NCBI GenBank assembly: GCA_023055505.1
Contig: JALIRH010000097.1
Location: 124,001-188,000 of the forward strand
Source: Callipepla californica brunnescens
Taxonomy: Eukaryota > Chordata > Aves > Galliformes > Odontophoridae
Direction: 5' to 3'
Length of the DNA: 64,000 nt
How positions within the stretch are numbered: position 1 is the first letter of the stretch; each line of letters starts with the position of its first letter. The notes under the pieces were generated by a model. It was not told the origin of the DNA. It worked only from the letters and a program-made list of their open reading frames with translations, and searched no databases. The position numbers were made by a program, and so were the translations under genes. This document shows positions 54,216 to 64,000 of the stretch, piece after piece.

Positions 54216-56327
54216 CTATAGAGGACAACAAAAAAAAATCGGTGCTGAGATAATTAGCGTGTGTGGTATTAAACCAACATTTCTGGGAGTTTTGAAATAA
54301 AAGATTAATTACAATAAGCAGGACTAGGCCATTGCCTTCTTTCAGGGAGGGATGGATTGAATGAAGGAGCTCTGCTGCAATAATTTTATGGTGAGAATGG
54401 ATAGAAATCACCCTCTTACCTTCGCAAGCAAGCAAATGTTCTCATATGCAAAACAGCAGTGTAGATATGTTCAAAGGGAAAATATGCTGGGACTGTGTGA
54501 GATGACCTGAGCTGTATTTTAGCTAATCTGGATGGCAATGGCAATGAAAATATGACTTTACCTGTCCTGGACTCAGGTGATAAACCTGAATCACCAGTAT
54601 CTGTATACTGTCAACTCATTCATCTGGATGTGTACTGAAAGCCTCCTTCACCCTTTGGTGATGGCTAGAAATCCAGCTTTCCTTAAGGAGCCAGAGCTAA
54701 GCCTCTAAATCTTCAAGAAATCTTTGTATTGTTTTCCTTAGCATATCCTTTACAATGTCCTTGGAAAATACCACTCTCAGGTGGAGACAGAGTATTTATG
54801 CTAGCTTTGGGTAGCTGCTGCTCAAAAAGAGGATGTTTATATTTTACTTTACTGCAGACAATCACAGACTTAGGTGTATTCTTCACAGTCACAGTGGATT
54901 CAGGAGTAGTAGATATTAAATATAAATTCTGTGATATCTGAATAAATGAGAATGCTATCACACAGATATCCTAAAATATAACTACACTAAACTAGAGACA
55001 AAAATAAATATTTAGTTTCAATTAAGTAGTAAAATAAAATGTCCAAACTTAGATATCTACAACTAGATGTTATAAACACTAAAAAGACTTCGACCAGCGT
55101 GACTTGATATTTATAAAGCTATCATAACTCAACTTTTCAATTGTTTTATATATATGGAGATAACTCAGGCTCAGGCTCTTTATATAAGAAGAGAAAACAA
55201 ACATCAGACACCATGGAGTTCTGAGGTCCAATATCCATAGAAAAATATCCTATAGAAGATAACCAAGTGCATACAGAACAGATCTGTAGGTTGTCCTTCA
55301 CTATGACTACAAACCATGAAAGAAATGTAGTGTTTTTTGCTGACTTAAACAGGAAATCTGCAGCATGTGGTAGTGGTGTCACTCCCTCCCTGTTATTTTA
55401 CACATAAGGGGAAATTAAGAATCAATCATTCAGCTCAGCTAATGACACAATCACAGGCTCATTTCACACGATTTTCTTTTCTTCCCATAGACTTCAAAAA
55501 TGCAAATGAGCACACAGAGCTGCATTCCCATCCTTGCTTAACTTGTTAAAAAATAATTGAATTTTTCAGATGAAAGTCACTATTATCCACAGAAGTATAA
55601 TCACGTACAGAAAATGTTATTAGGATGAGACTGAGACCCTGACTGAAATCTCAGATATCCTCAGGTGGCTCAGGTACCTGAATTTTTTTCAGTAGGATCT
55701 TCTCTTACCACATGTGGTTCTGCCTGTTCTGGGAAACTGGCTTTGGGCACTGTTTAAAGCACTACGCCAACCACCAGGAATTTCCTGTACCAGATATTGT
55801 TTGTACAGGTGCTGGAAGATATCTGTGAATACTGGAAACACAAAGTAAACTATTCTCAAGTAAACATTTGATAAGGAACCCTTCATAAAAATGGATAGTG
55901 CTAGTTTGCTATGCTGATAACAATTCAAGCATGCCTCTGAGCTCAGGAGACTGCTGAACTTCAGGAGATCATTGGCTCAGAAAGTCTGTTTTCTGGATGT
56001 ATGTGAAAGTGCAGAACCACTGCAAAGCATTGCTGGGTGGATGAAGGCATGCAAGAGAGTCATTTTACTCACTGACTTGAGCAGGAGGCACAAGGGCAAG
56101 CCAAAGACCTTTTGTGGGCTTTCAATCAAGGTTTCTCTGTTTTTCCTGATCCACTGGCTCCTTTAAAACCCTTGTACTAAGCAGTTAAGTTTTACCACTG
56201 CTATCATTGCAAGGGATTGCTAAGTCTAAGAAAAATGGGATTTGACAACATCCACTAAATTTGAATACATTGCAAGAAAACTGATGAAGAAAGTAAAGTG
56301 TGAAATAAAATGTGTTGATTTTCTTAC
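54216..56327 (-). other. PLA2G4A: PLA2G4A intron with a cassette-exon candidate
   Basis: 2.1 kb between donor GTAAGA (56327) and acceptor (54216). Contains the phase-matched exon-like segment at 55709-55831. A 54713-54961 frame reads protein-like but has no matching donor and a register change, so it is not called. Confidence 0.75.
55709..55831 (-). CDS. Candidate in-frame cassette exon of PLA2G4A (41 codons)
   Basis: Acceptor TTTACTTTGTGTTTCCAG (55832 on) with a good pyrimidine tract, and donor GTAAGA at 55708. The 123 bp between is divisible by three and open, starting and ending at phase 1. This is the same phase as the junction between the flanking PLA2G4A exons. Inclusion would add 41 residues after Lys445 (VFTDIFQHLYKQYLVQ, then EIPGGWRSALNSAQ, ending RTTC), within the loop that precedes the Ser505 region. 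No such insert is known to me in mammalian PLA2G4A. It may instead be a chance or decaying exon; there is no transcript evidence here. Confidence 0.4.
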
Positions 56328-56399
56328 CTTTTGGATGCTGTGACTCATCTTCACTGTCTGAACTGTCATTACTTACAAGGTGCTTCAGCCTAATATTTT
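56328..56399 (-). CDS. PLA2G4A: PLA2G4A short coding exon (residues 422-445)
   Basis: 72 bp between acceptor TTCTTTCATCAG (56400 on) and donor GTAAGA (56327). It reads ENIRLKHLVSNDSSDSEDES, then QHPK, splitting a Gly codon at the end. The Ser/Asp-rich SNDSSDSEDES stretch is the acidic loop where human Ser437 lies. Too short to stand alone, but phases fit both neighbours exactly. Confidence 0.93.
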
Positions 56400-58446
56400 C
56401 TGATGAAAGAAATACGAAATTACTTGGAACTACTGCGGTTTAATCGTCAGAAATGAATTAACTTCTCTGGCAAAAAATTGTATTTTATTGGGGCTAGATA
56501 TGTTGTTTCCAAAATTACCCAAAAAGTCACCAATCACTGTTCAGCATTATCTTAAGGAATTATTTCAGCCTCAAAAATAAGCACCAAAAAAGTAATGCAT
56601 TATGCTCTCAAGAAATGAGACTTCTGGGACAAAAAAAAAAAAAGAAAGAAAATGGAACAGAGCAGGTAGCCCAGGGCAGCAGGCAAAGCCCTGAGCTGCC
56701 ACAGCTCAGGGAACATTAGGACACTGCTCTCAGACATAGGGTTTGGATTTTGGGTGGTTTTGTGTGGAGTCAAGGGTTGGACTCTGTGATCCTTGGGGAT
56801 CCCTTCCAAATCGGAATATTCTATAAGGTACTCTCATCTTTTACGTTGTTAATTTCCATCATATGCTATGGTAATATCACTGTTATTTTTGCTCAAGATT
56901 AAAATCTACTTCCTATAACCAGAATGGACTGATTTACCATAATACCAACTGTAAAAAAAACCAAAAACAACAGCTTTACTGATCTCTGTAAAGAATGGCA
57001 AATACAGAAGACTACCATTGTTGCTTTTTTCTGAAGATGATTATGCTCTCCTGTAACTATATAAAAACACCTAACAAAACAAAAGTGCTCTCATCATCGT
57101 GGATTTTTCCTTAAATACTTTTTAATACTCAGTAATCCTCAGTCACTATCAAAAGAATACAAATAACATACACACACACACACCAGAGACAAACATGTAC
57201 AAATTCTGAAGCAATGTCATAGAAAACAGGTGAAAATAAACATCAGTCACCAAAAAGGAAGGAAAAAAAAAAAAACAAATCCAGTTTTTGGACATCACAT
57301 CATCTCTCTAAAGCAAACACTATGAAAAACTGCTTGTTCACTGCTGCTAAGTATGACTAACAGATTCTCTGTACAATTGCGGCTCTTCTGATGCCCACTG
57401 GCATTTTGCCATTCACTCTAGTGGTAAAGAGATTTTACTGGGACATCTGCAGCTCTGGTAACAGATTGTGGCTCTCCTCTAATCAGTATTTTAACACCTT
57501 CAGAGTACACTTATTAAATTATATGTGAAATAAATACAGACAGTAGCCAGGGATGGGAGATAAAAATCTGGCTCTCAACATCATAAGCAATTATATAGAC
57601 CCTTCCACTAGCATATTCATTAACTAGATACTCTCCACCCTCATGAGGTGTACCAGGTATATGAACTTGAAGGCACAAGTCCCTTTTTCTTTCAAAAAGA
57701 AGTACAGTATCAAACAGCTGAGTAAGATCTATTAGAACATCTACAGCTGATGGGTTTAGGGATTTGGTTTTTAATCATCTCCACCAGCATTCTAAAATAA
57801 TTTGTCTTTCTATTGTTTCAGATGTTTCCCTGTAATGCCCTCTGAATAGGAAAAAAAGTGCAAAAAAGCCATTCCCTTATCAACAGCATTCTCACATAAA
57901 ACATAGCAGTTTGACACAAGGAAACTATAACTCTTTTGTTAGTTATTTTGCCATTTGTATATTAGGAATGGGAACAAAAATCACCAAATTATTATGCGAA
58001 GGAACAGATACCAGAAGCTGAACTGTGATTAGAAATAAGTAATCTAACAATCCAGAAATTATAAAATACATGTTTACTTGACTAAATAATAGAATAATAC
58101 AGTACTGTGTCAAGAAATTATAAAAGTAACAACAACACATTTGTCATCTTTCAATCTGCAAAAACTAGCATAAGAAAGGGTGGTAGAATCTTACATCTCT
58201 ATGAAAATATTAGGTAGTTATATGCATGTAAAGTTCAGTGTCTCTGATACTGATCAGAAAAGAAAGTGAAAGTAAGAAAAGTTCTAGTCATCCTTCTCTA
58301 ACCTCACTAGGATCTAGCAATGTCAGCAGTTCAACTTGCTTGCATTGCACATTCTTACAATGACTGCCAACAAAGTGCAACAGAAAGTTCACTGAATCTT
58401 GTTAGGAATTGTTCTGCTTAGTAGTATGATTATTTACTAAAATTAC
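56400..58446 (-). other. PLA2G4A: PLA2G4A intron
   Basis: 2 kb between donor GTAATT (58446) and acceptor (56400). Contains a short CR1 end (56650-56826), a (CA)n run at about 57170-57183 and a poly-A at 57267-57279. No other feature. Confidence 0.75.
56650..56826 (+). mobile_element. CR1 LINE 3' end, short fragment
   Basis: Contains ggttggactctgtgatcctt and ggatcccttccaaatcggaa followed by ATTCTATAAG, the diverged CR1 3' end in plus orientation. The left border is uncertain. Confidence 0.7.
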
Positions 58447-58539
58447 CTAGTTCTTCTTCCATGGTGGGACCTTTATTTTGAGAACTGGAGACACCAAGCA
58501 CCCTGTTAAATAATATAGAAAATGCACTGCCCCAGACAC
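58447..58539 (-). CDS. PLA2G4A: PLA2G4A coding exon (residues 391-421)
   Basis: 93 bp between acceptor TTTTTACTTTACAG (58540 on) and donor GTAATT (58446). Reads VWGSAFSILFNRVLGVSSSQ, then NKGPTMEEEL. Starts and ends with split codons that complete Gly and Glu across the junctions. Missing from long reading frames because of its size. Confidence 0.93.
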   Translation of the reverse strand: MSGAVHFLYYLTGCLVSPVLKIKVPPWKKN

Positions 58540-58857
58540 CTGTAAAGTAAAAACAAAAAACAAATGGACACCCATAGAAGAAAAAACAAACAACAAAAAC
58601 TAACCACACAGCACAATAGTTAGGTAGTTGCTTTCATTCTGAACAGACTTTTGATTATGGAACACCTTAAGTCATACTCAGATTTACCAGCAACCCAAAG
58701 CTAAATGCCAATCCATATCTGCAAAATATTGCTAATGTGTGTTTTCTCACCAACTAAAATGGTACGTCCTGCTTCCTGTATATTGTGCTTGCTTTTATAA
58801 GCACCTGCTAATGAACTATTAACATTAGGTTTAAGTTTCCTTCTGTCACATACTTAC
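58540..58857 (-). other. PLA2G4A: Short PLA2G4A intron
   Basis: 318 bp, donor GTAAGT to acceptor TTTACAG. No feature inside. Confidence 0.85.
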
Positions 58858-58995
58858 CCATTAAGAAATGCAAAGGATTTTCACTGTACTTCTTCACCAC
58901 TGTTCCCATAAAAAATTTGCTTCCAAACAAATCAGGAGACATAAAAGTACCATACTTTGCCATACCAATCTCATATGGACTGAATTCCACCCAGT
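58858..58995 (-). CDS. PLA2G4A: PLA2G4A coding exon (residues 345-390)
   Basis: 138 bp between acceptor TTTCTTATTTTGCAG (58996 on) and donor GTAAGT (58857). Reads DWVEFSPYEIGMAKYGTFMS, then PDLFGSKFFMGTVVKKYSEN, then PLHFLM. Core of the catalytic alpha/beta fold; near-identical to other vertebrate cPLA2 alpha sequences as I recall the family. Confidence 0.95.
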
Positions 58996-61719
58996 CTGCA
59001 AAATAAGAAATTTGCATTGTAATTGCAATTTGAATAGAAAAAGAGAATGTTCACACCTAAATGGCTGAGGCTCCCAACCAAGGAAAGAAATATGAATTAA
59101 ATGGGTTCTGAAACATTTACATTGTGCAGAGTTGAAAAATTTGTTTGCAAATAAAGAACAATCTTGTGTCACAAGCAAAGAAGGAATTCTCACTTTCATT
59201 CCCTCTTATCACAACAAAATTTGGAGGAGAAATATAAGGTTGGAAAATCAAAAGTAAAAAAATAGCTATCACAAACAAGAAAAACAAAACAATGTCTGGT
59301 TTTCATCTCATAGGTGTGATTCCTTGTTACATAAAGCACCAATATGGGTCTTAGTTCCAGGTTTCTTTTCGTTCACTGTGATCCTACCAAATGTGCTATC
59401 CAAACTCTGACAAAGGCAGCGGAGGAATTATTCAGCACTGCAAGAAAGACTGATATTGTGAAAGGCTCTCAAAAAGGCTGTCAAAAATGCAGAGGCATTA
59501 AGATTACACCAAAAACAGTTTCCAGATAAATTCAACAAGAAAGTCAAAGCTGAGAGGCACTCAAGAAAGTTATTAGTACCAAACTATCTGAACATATTTT
59601 TTAACGTACACACCAGCTTAGTGAGTACAGAATTCATTCAAACATGAAGCAAAATATTCTAATGCATTTTCTGATCTCAGAAGAAATTTTCAGAAGTAAT
59701 TTACATTCTACTGTGTATGTCCTTTTAGAAAATGAATTTTAGTTGATTTTAAACTATTGTTTTTGTACAGGTAGAATTACTTCTATCATAATTTGCTTCA
59801 TCTTCGAGCAAAGGTGAATACAAATAACCTACATTTTCACTAATTTGGTCATCTATTTTATCTTCCAGACTTTTAGTAGTGATCAACTTGGCTGCTTCTA
59901 TTAACTACAGATTAGAAATAACCCTGAAACAGAAAGTCAAAAGAAAGAGCTTTCAGAAATCCCCACAGGTCACAGGATGCTATCCACTCATCCAGGTATT
60001 CAGTGTTTCTGTTGAAACAGTAAGAGGAAAGTTAACCACTTGTCCCAAGATGGAAAGATTTAATCATGACTGCTGTGAGTTTCATTCTGTGGGGCACTGC
60101 TTAACTATGTGAGTCAAATACAACATCCTACTTTACAAATAAACCACCCACAAATAATTTTTCACAGTTATTAGAACAGAAGGAAATTCCTTTAAAGATC
60201 CAGCCCAGGAACTTAAAGCAATTTGCCTTTAATGTCACCAACGGGCTTTGGCAGGTACGTATTTTAGAATCATCCTGATAGTGAAACAATTTAGAATTAG
60301 AATTAACTTTGATCTGTGGTAGTCCACTTTCATTTTTCTATTTGCACTAACGATGGCTTCTGAAAACATACCCTGCTCACAGAAACAAGACATCTGTCTT
60401 AAAATAAAGGACTTCTGCCATTCCCGAAGCTCCTTGAGACAGTGGCCATTCAAATCAGTGTCCCAAGAGACAAGCCTCACACTAACGGACAGAGTGAGAC
60501 TGCAACCTTATACCAGGAGAAACCCTTAATAGTTTCTAGCCGTTTCCATCCCAGTCACGAGGATTAGTTCCTCATCTGCGGCTTATTCCTAAACGTATTT
60601 ATGTCAGAAGTCACTCCACTCCTCTTTAACACTGGATATCAGTATCTTTTATCATTAAGGAAGCTATCTCAACAAAAAAAAAATAGTAATAAAAAGTAAT
60701 TTAAGAAGTTGTTTTCAAACAGATCACTGTAATTATGTTCAGTTACAACGATTACTGCAGCTCTGGTTATGGGCAGTGCTGCCAAGGTCAGGAATACTGG
60801 GAAAGCATGCAGAGCCTGGGGCATGAGAGCAATTAGCAGCTGCAGGAAACCTTGCACCATCACTCCTCAAAGGAATGTTATCTGATGTAATTAATGCATT
60901 TCAACTTCGAGACAACATGAAAGATCTCACCTATATCTATAATCTAGTAAATGGGAAAGCATAAATGTTTTAGTTCAAAGCCTGCTCAGTTCTAAAAGGA
61001 GAAAGGAATCTTAGAATAGAAACAATCAAGATCATCCTCTGTGATGACAAGGATAATAGCCTCAAAAAAAGAAAAAAAATATATATCCACTGACACAGGT
61101 AGTACTTTTTCTAATCCAATTAGTAAGGCTGAAGAAATCAACCACTGGACTTGCTTTGAGAAGGCTGATCTTAATAAAAGACATTTTATTTTCAGAAATG
61201 GTAAAGAAGGAAATACGAGTATTCAACATCCCTTCTTCAAAGCCCCATCACTCTACCGTCTCACCTACTGTCCCAACCAATCAAACACACACTTAAGGAC
61301 GAGCTTGCTGATCCTTGAAACATCTTGTTAGCAGATTCTACCGTCAGATTCCCAGAAGCCACTGAGCACAGACATGACCATTTCCTCATCATCATTCAAA
61401 ATAGTCAGAACTGTCCTCATAATGCTTTGCTTTGGTACATTCTTTATCACAGGTTTCTTTTGTTGTTTTAAATGAAAACTCCTTGTAGTTGGTTCACAGC
61501 ATTGTTCATTTTGTTAAACTCAAAAGAATGTTAAAAAAAAAAAAAAAGTAATGTTCTTACCTAGTCCATGCCACAAGAAAAATAAAATGTAGTCATTGAG
61601 GCAACTATAGTCAATAAAACGTAGTCAATGATGCAATTATTCTCAGAAGTTAAAAATAACCAAACATGCACTTCTCTTTCCATTTCAGAAATGATTCCAC
61701 AGACAGATTGAAAATATAC
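58996..61719 (-). other. PLA2G4A: PLA2G4A intron
   Basis: 2.7 kb between donor GTATAT (61719) and acceptor (58996). No repeat recognised. Frames around 60364-60515 read protein-like, but their phase would give a stop if spliced in, so no exon is called. Confidence 0.7.
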
Positions 61720-61834
61720 CTGCAAACATAAGCTCTGAGACATCTGGTTTGACATGGAGACATGTGAAGAGTGGAAGAGCACACTGCGCTTCATTGATTT
61801 TCTCTTTCATGTTACTCAGAGTGGTGTCCATTCT
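61720..61834 (-). CDS. PLA2G4A: PLA2G4A coding exon (residues 307-344)
   Basis: 115 bp between acceptor CTTTCTTTTCACAG (61835 on) and donor GTATAT (61719). Reads RMDTTLSNMKEKINEAQCAL, then PLFTCLHVKPDVSELMFA, and ends with the first base of the next Asp codon. It is in neither long open frame because an unrelated frame crosses it. Confidence 0.92.
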
Positions 61835-63697
61835 CTGTGAAAAGAAAGAAGTGAAGGCCAAAGAGATTGTGTGACAGCCTGATGATACTTCGGAGACTAC
61901 AAGTTTCTCTCAAAAATGGACAAAATTTACTTCCAATAAAACAGAAGCACTTGTAAAATGAAGCAATTTGCTTGAATGCCTTTTATCTGCACAACTCAAG
62001 AAGGAAGGAAGGAGTGAAGAGTTGACAGAAAGATGATACAAGCATGAGTTATATAAGGGCTGCTCTGAAAGTAATGCTTCCTATGTTACGATGTTGGCCC
62101 ACCATGTCAGAGGCAGATGTTGTTGCGATGGCAGCTGAGGGGCAGTCTGACAGAATGGTGCCTGACATGGAAGCGTGTATCAAACAAAGGACTGGAATTG
62201 AATTCCTCCATGCAGAAAAAAATGGCACCTACTGACATACACTTGATGCTTGTGAACATTTATGGAGACCAAACAGTGGATGGGAGCACAGTGAAGCGGT
62301 GGTGACAGAGATGAGAAAGACAAGTCATGTTCCAGACAGCCATGCAGATTTTTACCATTGCAGCATACAGGCAACATTTCACCACTGGTGAAAATGCACA
62401 AACAATGGTGGTGATGTACTGAAAAAGAGTGCTTCGTAGCTGAGAATTTGCTCTATCAAACAATGGCATTCTGCTCTTTCTATCTATTGTAGATTCAACG
62501 GAAATAAGCAGGAGACATTACTTTCACTGCAATCTATGTAAAATCCAAGATAATATAACCAACAAAGGAAACAGTACTGTTGGTCAGTGCAGGTTCTTCC
62601 CCTCTGCTACTTTAAAATGATAAAGGAAAAACCTTATCTTATTCAGAACGGCCATTAATGATCATATAATGTTTTTCAGCCTGTGCTGTTCCTAGGAATA
62701 CAGGAAAGACATTCACTAGAAAAAGCAAATGGACTAGTAAGAGGATAATTAAGGGTATGCACCTCCCCCAGACAGTATTCTGAAATCAAAGAAAGAATGA
62801 AAATAGTTATAGCACAAATAGGACTAAATCCTATTACCTGCAAAAAAAACCCCAAGAGCTTTATATTCTTTATTCACTGACAGTGTCAGGTTCAGATTTC
62901 AGCTAAACACCTGTGCATTTGTTTTACTCCTTAAAATGCAGGGACTTCTAACCAGCCTCACAGGATGATCAACATTCTTTTGTTGCACTGCCTGTTTTTT
63001 CAGTATTTCACATTTTAAAAACTACCATATATTCTTAATGAAACTAACATGTGCTTAAAACAAGTCTGTGAATCTATTAACACATTTCAATCTTATGATA
63101 AGATCAAATTCAAATTCTGCTTACTTGACTCATTTCAACTTGAAGTCTGTGCCTGATTCAGTCAAATAGGATTTGTCAATAATAAAAAATGACAGTATGA
63201 AACACCACTATTGTCTCATTTCTCAGAAAAACAATTAGTATTAGAGATGCAGATTTGGTCTTCCGCATTGAAAATAATATTCTGTTAAGTAAATGCTGCT
63301 TCTGTCATAGCTGAATGTGTACAAAGATGCTGCAACATTGCATAACTGTTAGTTGAAAATGCTTGAGCAGCAACTTCTACGGATGACATACAATGCTAAG
63401 AGCATGCTGCACTTATCCAGCAGATGAGTTCATTTCCGTTGTACATGAATGGATGCCTTCCTACCTCTTAATGAAATGAGAACTGTTCCGAAACACACTG
63501 CAGAGCACAGAAGGCATTTTACAAGCTTCTTACCCAGTATCTATCTATTCATGTATCACTTTAAATATTCCCATTGCTACATACGCTTTCACTATGTTAC
63601 CGAGGTTATTTAAATAAACAAACAAACAAAAAACAGCAACAGATGTAACTAACAACAGCTGTACAGCTTTAATATTCATTAAAAAAAATGCACTCAC
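61835..63697 (-). other. PLA2G4A: PLA2G4A intron with a mariner MITE
   Basis: 1.9 kb between donor GTGAGT (63697) and acceptor (61835). Contains the DNA transposon remnant at 62049-62541; otherwise nothing recognised. Confidence 0.8.
62049..62541 (+). mobile_element. Mariner-type non-autonomous DNA transposon (Galluhop-like)
   Basis: The left end (AAGGGCTGCTCTGAAAGTAA then TGCTTCCTAT) and the right end (reverse complement AGATTGCAGTGAAAGTAATG then TCTCCT) form imperfect terminal inverted repeats sharing TGAAAGTAATG..TCCT, flanked by TA. Inside, two frames hold the start of a mariner transposase helix-turn-helix: EACIKQRTGIEFLHAEK in one frame and PTDIHLMLVNIYGDQTVDGS then TVKRW in another. 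The catalytic DDD domain is deleted. Naming as Galluhop-like is from memory of chicken mariners. Confidence 0.75.
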
Positions 63698-63920
63698 ATT
63701 ATGAATAAGTGTTTCACCTATTAGCATTCCAAAGATATCTGTGAAGGTGACTGGCTGCCCTGAGCTTTTTTTATTCCACAGTGCTTCAATGTAGCGTTTG
63801 ACTTTCTGAGGAGTGAGCAGCAGAAGTGGGTTGTGACTGACAGAGTTCATCAATTCCTGATTAATCTCCTTTGGTCCTTTTTCTGGAAAATCCGGGTGTG
63901 AATATAAAGTTGACATATAC
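63698..63920 (-). CDS. PLA2G4A: PLA2G4A coding exon (residues 233-306), first in the window
   Basis: 223 bp between acceptor TTTCCATTGCAG (63921 on) and donor GTGAGT (63697). Reads YMSTLYSHPDFPEKGPKEIN, then SVSHNPLLLLTPQKVKRYIE, then GQPVTFTDIFGMLIGETLIH. It begins just after the GLSGS nucleophile elbow (Ser228), which must lie in the preceding exon to the right, outside the window. The in-frame ATG is internal, not a start. All later exons join to it in phase. Confidence 0.95.
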
Positions 63921-64000
63921 CTGCAATGGAAAACAGGCTCTGTAAGCCTTGTTCATTTGCTGATTACTTTACTTGCTGTAAATTACAGTAATTTGTAATT
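63921..64000 (-). other. PLA2G4A: PLA2G4A intron, cut by the window end
   Basis: The acceptor side of the intron upstream of the Tyr233 exon. The C2 domain and Ser228 exons lie beyond. Confidence 0.8.

Noticed and set aside
54713..54961. 82-codon minus-strand frame in a PLA2G4A intron that reads protein-like
   Set aside because: No donor in register, and the apparent coding sense changes frame midway; no family match.
60364..60515. Protein-like minus-strand stretch with AG and GT borders in a PLA2G4A intron
   Set aside because: Spliced into PLA2G4A it would hit a stop at once, the acceptor is weak, and I recognise no family; treated as chance.

Overview
The window is avian nuclear DNA, probably from a galliform bird. 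At least ten CR1 LINE copies carry the usual bird 3' end (repeats of ATTCTATG). There is a mariner-type MITE resembling those of chicken, several bird-type endogenous retroviruses (ERVs), and the 3' half of a vertebrate PLA2G4A (cytosolic phospholipase A2 alpha) gene. No bacterial-style operon, CRISPR array, tRNA or rRNA gene was seen.

Layout. 1-360: a decayed plus-strand ERV integrase fragment. 361-9147: non-coding DNA with two CR1 copies. 9148-21600: two CR1 copies, each split by a complete minus-strand ERV. ERV-A (9281-15711) has gag and pol open, separated only by one in-frame UAG. ERV-B (16466-21214) has gag and an env transmembrane remnant but no pol. Each has a perfect 5-bp target duplication and nearly identical LTRs, so both are recent. 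21727-22291: a plus-strand solo LTR of the ERV-A/ERV-D lineage. 24313-29411: ERV-C, also young and flanked by a 5-bp duplication. Its short gag leader is fused in frame to protease-RT, and it carries an internal UAG, a frameshift and a lost catalytic Asp in integrase. 29412-37848: CR1 copies and non-coding DNA. 37849-40792: ERV-D, an old, internally deleted relative of ERV-A whose gag holds a 21-bp repeat coding for coiled-coil heptads. ERV-A to ERV-D all lie on the minus strand, as PLA2G4A does.

43215-63920 (minus strand): the last ten coding exons of PLA2G4A, high to low coordinate. All have consensus splice sites and compatible phases. They encode residues 233 to 749 in human numbering, including catalytic Asp549, the Ser505 and Ser727 phosphorylation sites and the Lys541/543/544 cluster. 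The C2 domain and nucleophile Ser228 lie beyond the right edge. Introns hold CR1 copies, the mariner MITE and two unannotated exon-like segments. One (55709-55831) is a 123-bp phase-matched cassette-exon candidate.

The ERVs use three different primer tRNAs by sequence match (Lys for A and D, Ser for B, Arg for C) but share a GGGGTGG-cored polypurine tract. Everything here is read by eye; family names for ERVs are tentative.
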